From: SXVE01 sp036388895
Lineage (GTDB): Bacteria; Acidobacteriota; Blastocatellia; Pyrinomonadales; Pyrinomonadaceae
Length of the DNA stretch: 64,000 bases
Assembly: GCA_036388895.1 (NCBI GenBank)
Contig: DASVQY010000002.1
Coordinates: 1 to 64,000, forward strand
Reading direction: 5' to 3'
Positions 59,432 to 64,000 of this stretch are shown piece after piece. Positions within the stretch are counted from its first letter, which is position 1; each line of letters starts with the position of its first letter. The notes below the pieces were generated by a model, which ran no database searches, was not told the origin of the DNA, and worked only from the letters and a program-made list of their open reading frames with translations. Position numbers and translations under genes: made by a program.

Positions 59432-60700
59432 TCAATCAATTTTTTCCAAAATTAAAGCCGAATTTTTAGAGCCGAAGCCGATGCAATTGCACAAAGCAGT
59501 TCTCACCTCGGCTTTCTGCGCTTGATTAGGAGTGTAATTCAAATCGCAGCTTTCATCCGGTTCGTCGAGATTTATCGTCGGCGCGATTGTTCGCTCGCTT
59601 AAAGCCAGAAGCGCCGAACCGATTCCGGCTGCGCCCGACGCTCCCTGCGGATGCCCGATTTGAGATTTCGTCGCCGACATTTTTAGATTATATGCGTGCG
59701 CGCCGAAAGCGTTTTTTATGCTCTGCGTTTCGATGCGGTCATTGAGCAGCGTCGAAGTTCCGTGTAAATTGACGTAATCAACCTTTTCATAAGCGATTCC
59801 CGCGTCTCTCATCGCAAGCTGCATCGCCCGCGCCGGTTCGACTCCGTTTTCCTCCAGGCGAACGCGGTGATAAGCGTCGCACGTCGATCCGTAACCGGAA
59901 ATCTCTGCGTAAATCTTCGCATTTCTTTTGACGGCGTTTTCTAAAGTTTCCAAAACGTATACCCAAGCGCCTTCGCCGACGACAATTCCCGAACGATTTT
60001 TGTCGAAAGGACGCGAAGCGCGATTCGGTTCATTGTTCCAATCCTTCGTCAAAACAGTCATTAAATTGAAACCTTCGAGAATTCCATGCGCAATCGGCGC
60101 ATCTACGCCGCCCACAAGCATCATTTCCTGCTTTCCCAAAGCGATGTGACTTGCCGCATACGCTATGGCGTCAGTCGAGCTTGTGCAGCCCGTCGAAACA
60201 ACGTGAGAAAGCCCGTGAAGCCCGAACACCATGGAAAGCTCGCTAGAAAGCCCACCATGTGTCGAGGCGGGAATCGTATAAATGCTGGCTTTTTTTTCTT
60301 CGCCCGTCAGCCAGTAAACATACTGCCGTTCGGTGAATGCGAGACCGCCGCCGCCCGTTCCCAAAACAACTCCGAAATTTTGTCTTTCTGTCTGTGTAAG
60401 TTTATCAATCGCAATTTCAGCGTCTTTTACCGCTTCGCGCGCCGCCGCCAAAGCGAGCGGAACTGTGCGCGCGACATGTTTTCTATCTTTCGGATTCAAT
60501 TCTGCTTCCCAATCAAAATCTTTTATTTCCGCGGCAATTTTGACAGATGAATTGGAAGTATCGAAACTTTCGATTTTTTTTATTCCGCTCGTTCCTTTTC
60601 TGAGAGATTCCCAGAATTTCTCGCGTCCGATGCCAATTGGCGTGACGCAACCAAAACCCGTAATTACGACTCGTCGAGGCTTCGCTAAATCTTTAAACAT
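59432..60700 (-). CDS. fabF: Beta-ketoacyl-ACP synthase (FabF family)
   Basis: A 422-residue condensing enzyme. The catalytic triad is seen as Cys in VVSTGCTSSTDAIAYA, His in VNLHGTSTLLND and His in KSQIGHPQGASGAAG. The N-terminal RRVVITGFGCVTPIG is standard for FabF. It extends acyl chains from malonyl-ACP. No acyl carrier protein or other fab genes are adjacent, so it might instead act in a specialised lipid or polyketide route. It converges with the zinc-finger gene 13 nt away. Confidence 0.92.
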   Translation of the reverse strand: MFKDLAKPRRVVITGFGCVTPIGIGREKFWESLRKGTSGIKKIESFDTSNSSVKIAAEIKDFDWEAELNPKDRKHVARTVPLALAAAREAVKDAEIAIDKLTQTERQNFGVVLGTGGGGLAFTERQYVYWLTGEEKKASIYTIPASTHGGLSSELSMVFGLHGLSHVVSTGCTSSTDAIAYAASHIALGKQEMMLVGGVDAPIAHGILEGFNLMTVLTKDWNNEPNRASRPFDKNRSGIVVGEGAWVYVLETLENAVKRNAKIYAEISGYGSTCDAYHRVRLEENGVEPARAMQLAMRDAGIAYEKVDYVNLHGTSTLLNDRIETQSIKNAFGAHAYNLKMSATKSQIGHPQGASGAAGIGSALLALSERTIAPTINLDEPDESCDLNYTPNQAQKAEVRTALCNCIGFGSKNSALILEKID

Positions 60701-60771
60701 AAAAAAGTGCTATTGTTTGAGAATAGCACTTTCGCAAAAAAATTTCGCCAACTGAATTTTAGTTTTAATTC

Positions 60772-61491
60772 TTAGTAAATTAACCACGCGTCAAACGCCC
60801 ATCCGATTTCGCCGCTGTAGGAAACCATACACCAGCGACCGCGCCGACCGTCAACGGTCATATAGTTTTTTTCACAATTTTCAAGAGTAACTGTTGCTCC
60901 CGACGGAATTTTTACTAATTGTGTGCCCGTTTTTACGCTCGGTTCGGTTCTGAGCGAAAGAAAACCGTCATTTGTCGAAGCGACTCGCGCCGTAACCGTC
61001 CCGGAATTTTTTTGGGAGGGACTCGGGAACGGATTCGATCCGGGGTTTTTCTTTTGATTTTTTTGTTCTTGAATTTGTTTTTCGATATTGGTTAGTTTTT
61101 CCCTTAATTCATTATTTTGATTGTCGGCAGTCGAAACGGGAGATGCAGACGGCTTCTGATTTTCCGTCACAACAGCGGTTTCAGTTTTGCCAAACGGATT
61201 TAAGAAAATTATCGCCGCTACGCCGACGGCTCCTAAAAACAAAATGCCGAGGAGTCCGATTATTATAAGCGGCACAATAAATTTCGGACGCGCAGAATTT
61301 TGAGAAGTTACCGGTTGTAAATTTGCGGGAATCGCGTCCTTTTGAATATCTATCCGCAGAGGGTTTCTATCAGCAGAAATTCGTACCGTTTCTTGGTCAT
61401 TCGACGCAGGAACTAAAGAAGCCCCGTCAGCCAAACAAAAACGCAGTGACTCGTCGGTGTATGTAGTTTTGCAAACGGGGCATTGTTTCAT
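60772..61491 (-). CDS. Membrane-anchored zinc-ribbon protein with C-terminal SH3 domain
   Basis: A protein of about 239 residues. It begins with a zinc ribbon of the form KQCPVCKTTYTDESLRFCL followed by ADGASL, a phrase frequent in acidobacterial proteins including Ser/Thr kinases. A single membrane helix follows (IVPLIIIGLLGILFLGAVGV, about 88-108), then a Gln/Asn-rich coil, and an SH3b domain at the C-terminus (SLRTEPSVKTGTQLVKIPSG, MVSYSGEIGWAFDAWLIY) that may bind cell wall. I chose the Met at 61489-61491; an upstream Met seven codons earlier is possible. Function unknown. Confidence 0.78.
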   Translation of the reverse strand: MKQCPVCKTTYTDESLRFCLADGASLVPASNDQETVRISADRNPLRIDIQKDAIPANLQPVTSQNSARPKFIVPLIIIGLLGILFLGAVGVAAIIFLNPFGKTETAVVTENQKPSASPVSTADNQNNELREKLTNIEKQIQEQKNQKKNPGSNPFPSPSQKNSGTVTARVASTNDGFLSLRTEPSVKTGTQLVKIPSGATVTLENCEKNYMTVDGRRGRWCMVSYSGEIGWAFDAWLIY

Positions 61492-61514
61492 AAAATTTAG
61501 GTAAGAAACCATAA

Positions 61515-61603
61515 AAGAAAAGCGAGAAGCGGGAGAAGGTAAATAAAAATAAGCATATTTTTCATTTCTAATCTCTCACCTCTCACTTTTTACTTTCTTC
61601 TCA
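61515..61603. repeat. Purine-rich word repeat between dnaN and the SH3 gene
   Basis: AAAAGAAAAGCGAGAAGCGGGAGAAGG (from 61515; only its first 20 bases need quoting) and TCTCTCACCTCTCACTTTTTACT to about 61600 are rough reverse complements built of 7-8-nt words (GAGAAGC, TCTCACC). It is imperfect, with a long A/T-rich loop, and fills the space between the dnaN stop and the next start. Confidence 0.6.
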
Positions 61604-62779
61604 TATTCGCAAAGGCATCACGATGTATTTGTAGGTATATGTTTTATCGCCCGAAACGCTCATCTGCGTTTGCGCGTTTCCGTCTTTGAATTCAAAAGCA
61701 ATGCGAGGTTTACCGGCGCTTTCTTTAACTTTGACTTTTTCGCCCTCGGTTTCCTGTTCCGTTTCGCTCGCTTCGACCGCGCTGATGACGTTCAAAAAAT
61801 CCTGTAAATATTGCGAATTAAAACCGATGTTTATTTCTTCGCCCGAGTAATCCGCCGTGACTTTCTCGCTCGCCTCACCTTCTTCCGAGCTTTGCGCGCC
61901 GATTTCAATCTCGTTTGATCTAATTGTCAGACGAACCGAACGAGTTCTTTCATCTGCCATCAAAGCGACGCGGCGAATAGCGGTTTTCATCTCGTCGGCA
62001 TCGAAAATTGCAACTTTATCGTTGTCCTTCGGAATAACCATTTCGTAATTGGGAAATGTGCCCGAAAGTTTTCGCGTGATGAGCAAACGTCCGTCTACTT
62101 CAAAATAGATGTGGTTCGGGTCTTCGCCGAAACTGACTTCGCCTTTCGAATCGCGAGCTATTTTGACGAGCTCGAGCAGCGCCTTTTTCGGAATAAGCGC
62201 GTCCATTGCCTCTGTCGCCGTATTTCCCGATAAAGGTCTTTCAATATAAGCGAGACGATGACCGTCAGTTGTCACCATTTTCGCGGAATTTCCGTCAATC
62301 ACGAATTTAGCGCCGGAGAGCGTGAAGCGCGATTGTTCGTTTGTAATCGCAAAAGCCGTGTTATGTATAAAATGATTAAAGATTTCCGCCGAAAGCTTCA
62401 TCGGGGCGTTTTTGAATGAAGGAACTTCCGGGAAATTTTCCTTGGAAACACCGGCAAGGCGGAAATTCGATTTTCCGCAGTTAAGTTTCACCCATTCGTT
62501 TTCATCTTTTGTGAAGTGAACATCAGCGTCGTCGAGCAGCCGAACAATATCGAAAAGTTTTCTCGCCTGAACACACATTGAACCGCCTCGCTTTATATCG
62601 GCAGGCGCTTCGCAGCGAATCGTAACATCCAAATCCGTTCCGACAATTCTTATATTATTTTCTCCGACTGACTCAATTAAAATATTGGATAGAACAGGAA
62701 TCGTAGATTTCTTTTCGACAATTCCCTGCACAAATCCGAGTTCATCTTTGAGAACGCTTTGCTTAATTACAAATTCCAT
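61601..62779 (-). CDS. dnaN: DNA polymerase III beta clamp
   Basis: A 392-residue sliding clamp. The N-terminal MEFVIKQSVLKDELGFVQGI, the central LLITRKLSGTFPNYEMVIPK (domain 2-3 junction) and the C-terminal KYIVMPLRI are clear. The three-domain length is slightly above average because of an acidic insertion (EASETEQETEGEKVKVKE) in domain 3. It is separated from dnaA by a small membrane gene and the origin, whereas in most bacteria it directly follows dnaA. Confidence 0.97.
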   Translation of the reverse strand: MEFVIKQSVLKDELGFVQGIVEKKSTIPVLSNILIESVGENNIRIVGTDLDVTIRCEAPADIKRGGSMCVQARKLFDIVRLLDDADVHFTKDENEWVKLNCGKSNFRLAGVSKENFPEVPSFKNAPMKLSAEIFNHFIHNTAFAITNEQSRFTLSGAKFVIDGNSAKMVTTDGHRLAYIERPLSGNTATEAMDALIPKKALLELVKIARDSKGEVSFGEDPNHIYFEVDGRLLITRKLSGTFPNYEMVIPKDNDKVAIFDADEMKTAIRRVALMADERTRSVRLTIRSNEIEIGAQSSEEGEASEKVTADYSGEEINIGFNSQYLQDFLNVISAVEASETEQETEGEKVKVKESAGKPRIAFEFKDGNAQTQMSVSGDKTYTYKYIVMPLRI

Positions 62780-62857
62780 CTTTATTACTCCTAAATTTTT
62801 CTTTGATTTATGATACGCAAAGTTTAATTATTAGCTAAATTATAAGCAACATTTAAA

Positions 62858-63184
62858 CTACTTTTTATCATTCGCTTGTGTGACAACATTTCTTTTTATT
62901 TTTCTTGAATTTTTATCTAGTAACTCCATTGTAATTAAAAAGTTTCGTTCGTCTTTGAAGTCACTTGGTGAGTATAGAACTCTTGGTTTGAGTATTAGGA
63001 TTATAAAAAATAATAGAAGTAGTAAAATTGGAAAACCTATTACAAACCATATAAATATATATTGGAGTTCATTGCTTACAAGCCCAATTGCACAAGTAGA
63101 ACTGATTTCTGAAATTCCTGCAAAAATTGCAAAAAGTGTTAATGGGTTATTTATAGTCTTTGTTTTTTCAATCAATTCTTTCAC
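62858..63184 (-). CDS. Small hypothetical membrane protein near oriC
   Basis: A 108-residue protein with two predicted membrane helices (LTLFAIFAGISEISSTCAIG and FIWFVIGFPILLLLLFFIILIL, shortened here) and a basic C-terminus (DKNSRKIKRNVVTQANDKK). No family recognised. It is more AT-rich than its neighbours and sits between oriC and dnaN, separating dnaN from dnaA. That position and composition suggest a later insertion. Similar short membrane proteins occur scattered in many genomes. Confidence 0.6.
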   Translation of the reverse strand: MKELIEKTKTINNPLTLFAIFAGISEISSTCAIGLVSNELQYIFIWFVIGFPILLLLLFFIILILKPRVLYSPSDFKDERNFLITMELLDKNSRKIKRNVVTQANDKK

Positions 63185-63185
63185 C

Positions 63186-63540
63186 TCTACTAAAGTTTAA
63201 CGTTAAAAAATGAAACGCTTTTACTATTTCTAATACCTTAAAATATATGTTTTAAATAGTATTAGTAGTAGAGCCTGTGGAAAAGTGGAAAACCGACCTT
63301 ATTGAAGAAATATTTAATCTTATTCGTCCACAGAGCCTGTGGAAAACATGTGGAAAACCGTTCCGGCTGTGGAAAAAACAGACAGAAATATATTTTTTCC
63401 ACAATTTCCACAGGTAAAATTTCTTTCAGCCTGTGGAAAAGTGGAAAACTTTGTTTAAGTATTGTGAATACAAGCAATACCAAAAACGTCTTTAATTTGT
63501 TTTGTGGAAAAACTCCACTTAAATTTTCATAAAATTAACT
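63186..63540. other. Chromosomal replication origin (oriC)
   Basis: At least seven exact DnaA-box-like nonamers TGTGGAAAA or TTTTCCACA lie at 63276, 63338, 63349, 63368, 63395 (complement), 63432 and 63503, with further near matches (63284, 63404, 63440). They differ from the usual TTATCCACA by one base. To their left is an AT-rich stretch (63186-63256), then triplets TAG-TAT-TAG-TAG-TAG (63257-63271), a short AGCC, and the first box: the arrangement of a DnaA-trio unwinding element. A composite GCCTGTGGAAAAGTGGAAAA occurs twice (63273 and 63429). dnaA is to the right. Confidence 0.88.
63257..63284. promoter_or_regulatory. DnaA-trio run and adjoining DnaA box
   Basis: Read from the box outward in the 3'-to-5' direction, the plus strand shows GAT-GAT-GAT-TAT-GAT (63271 back to 63257), then AT-rich DNA. 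The box TGTGGAAAA starts at 63276. This matches the basal unwinding element described for Bacillus subtilis and predicted in many bacteria, where DnaA loads on the single strand from such triplets. Confidence 0.65.
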
Positions 63541-63544
63541 GTAA

Positions 63545-64000
63545 CTAACTGCAAAGATTATCTATAAGCTCACTTACGACCTTGTGGAAATTTCTGTCTT
63601 CCTTAATCACGGAATCAATTTTTTCCACAGAGTGCATAACTGTCGTATGATGCTTTCCTCCGAATTCGCGCCCGATTTCCGGGAAACTGTGTTTTGTCAA
63701 TCGTTTACACAAATACATCGCGACTTGCCTGGGTATGGCGATTTGGCGCGAGTTATTTTTCGATTTTATTTCTTCGACCGATAACTTATAATGCGCTGCC
63801 ACTGTTCGCGTGATTCTTTCCATTGACAAGCCTTCCGGCTGCTCGTTGTCAACAATATTACGCATCGCATCCTGAGCGAGCATTTTGGAAATCGGCATTC
63901 CGCGCAGTGAAGAAATCGCCACAAGCCGGACGAGCGAACCTTCCAGCTCACGGATATTGCTTCTCACTTTTCCGGCAATAAAAAACGCTATTTCATCGGG
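63545..64000 (-). CDS. dnaA: Chromosomal replication initiator DnaA (partial, C-terminal part)
   Basis: Only the 3' part of the gene is inside the window; the frame stays open to the edge, where it reads PDEIAFFIAGKV before the first internal Met. It contains the end of the AAA+ domain (SNIRELEGSLVRLVAISSL) and domain IV with the DnaA-box-binding signature REFGGKHHTTVMHSVEKI (about 30 residues before the end). All expected basic and His residues of the signature are present. The gene points away from dnaN with the origin downstream of its stop. Confidence 0.96.
   Translation of the reverse strand, partial: PDEIAFFIAGKVRSNIRELEGSLVRLVAISSLRGMPISKMLAQDAMRNIVDNEQPEGLSMERITRTVAAHYKLSVEEIKSKNNSRQIAIPRQVAMYLCKRLTKHSFPEIGREFGGKHHTTVMHSVEKIDSVIKEDRNFHKVVSELIDNLCS

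Overview
The window looks like a chromosomal segment from a Gram-negative bacterium, most likely an acidobacterium of the Blastocatellia/Pyrinomonadaceae kind. The indicators are a large TonB-dependent receptor with an N-terminal carboxypeptidase-regulatory-like domain, short zinc-ribbon proteins with the phrase FCLADG, a Wzc-type tyrosine autokinase, type IVa pilus genes, and moderate GC for that group. This assignment is inference; there is no rRNA in the window. I see no prophage, insertion sequence, CRISPR array, tRNA or rRNA. The gene content is mostly housekeeping and envelope functions, and it ends at the replication origin.

Layout. 1-2.9 kb: translation and secretion operon on the minus strand (ffh, rpsP, khpA, rimM). 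3-8.2 kb: small membrane proteins, a family 9 glycosyltransferase with a Trm112-like protein, an SPFH/zinc-ribbon protein, a spore-photoproduct-lyase-family radical SAM protein and VanZ. 8.3-12.6 kb: ATP synthase genes b'-b-delta-alpha-gamma. 12.7-15.7 kb: solitary DNA methyltransferase, NADAR protein, exonuclease III, phosphatase. 15.8-21.3 kb: purL, two exported thiol-redox proteins, a PRC/MgtE-N/CBS protein. 21.5-27.9 kb: lytic transglycosylase, dTDP-sugar genes and the polysaccharide tyrosine kinase. 28.1-31.8 kb: a 1238-residue GltD-like/PyrK-like flavoprotein. 31.9-38.5 kb: asparaginase, recN, M14 peptidase, glycogen debranching enzyme. 38.6-44.8 kb: arsenosugar-type genes (arsS, peroxidase-like, glycosyltransferase) interrupted by a five-gene minor pilin operon. 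45-54.7 kb: glycosyltransferase, TonB receptor, PilZ-like protein, VanX-like dipeptidase, YceI, WrbA. 54.9-61.5 kb: queA, acetyltransferase, thiE, pilT, fabF. 61.6-64 kb: dnaN, oriC and the 3' end of dnaA.

The most unusual feature is a set of about twenty short repeat loci. Each is built from a simple 7-nt (sometimes 9-nt) word repeated a few times, and most are folded into an inverted repeat that fills the gap between a stop codon and the next gene. The words differ from locus to locus, but the architecture is the same. In several genes the repeat arm encodes the last residues and the stop codon (rpsP, recN, atpH), and in at least three genes the same kind of sequence is inserted in frame inside the protein (glycogen debranching enzyme, PurL, the family 9 glycosyltransferase). 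They resemble in style the short tandemly repeated repetitive heptamers of filamentous cyanobacteria and, for the in-gene copies, Rickettsia palindromic elements, but I cannot test either relationship here.

The origin region between dnaA and dnaN has at least seven exact copies of TGTGGAAAA (either strand) and a run of TAG-type triplets abutting a DnaA box, which fits a basal unwinding element. A 46-residue membrane ORF at 52298-52438 is likely a real small gene.
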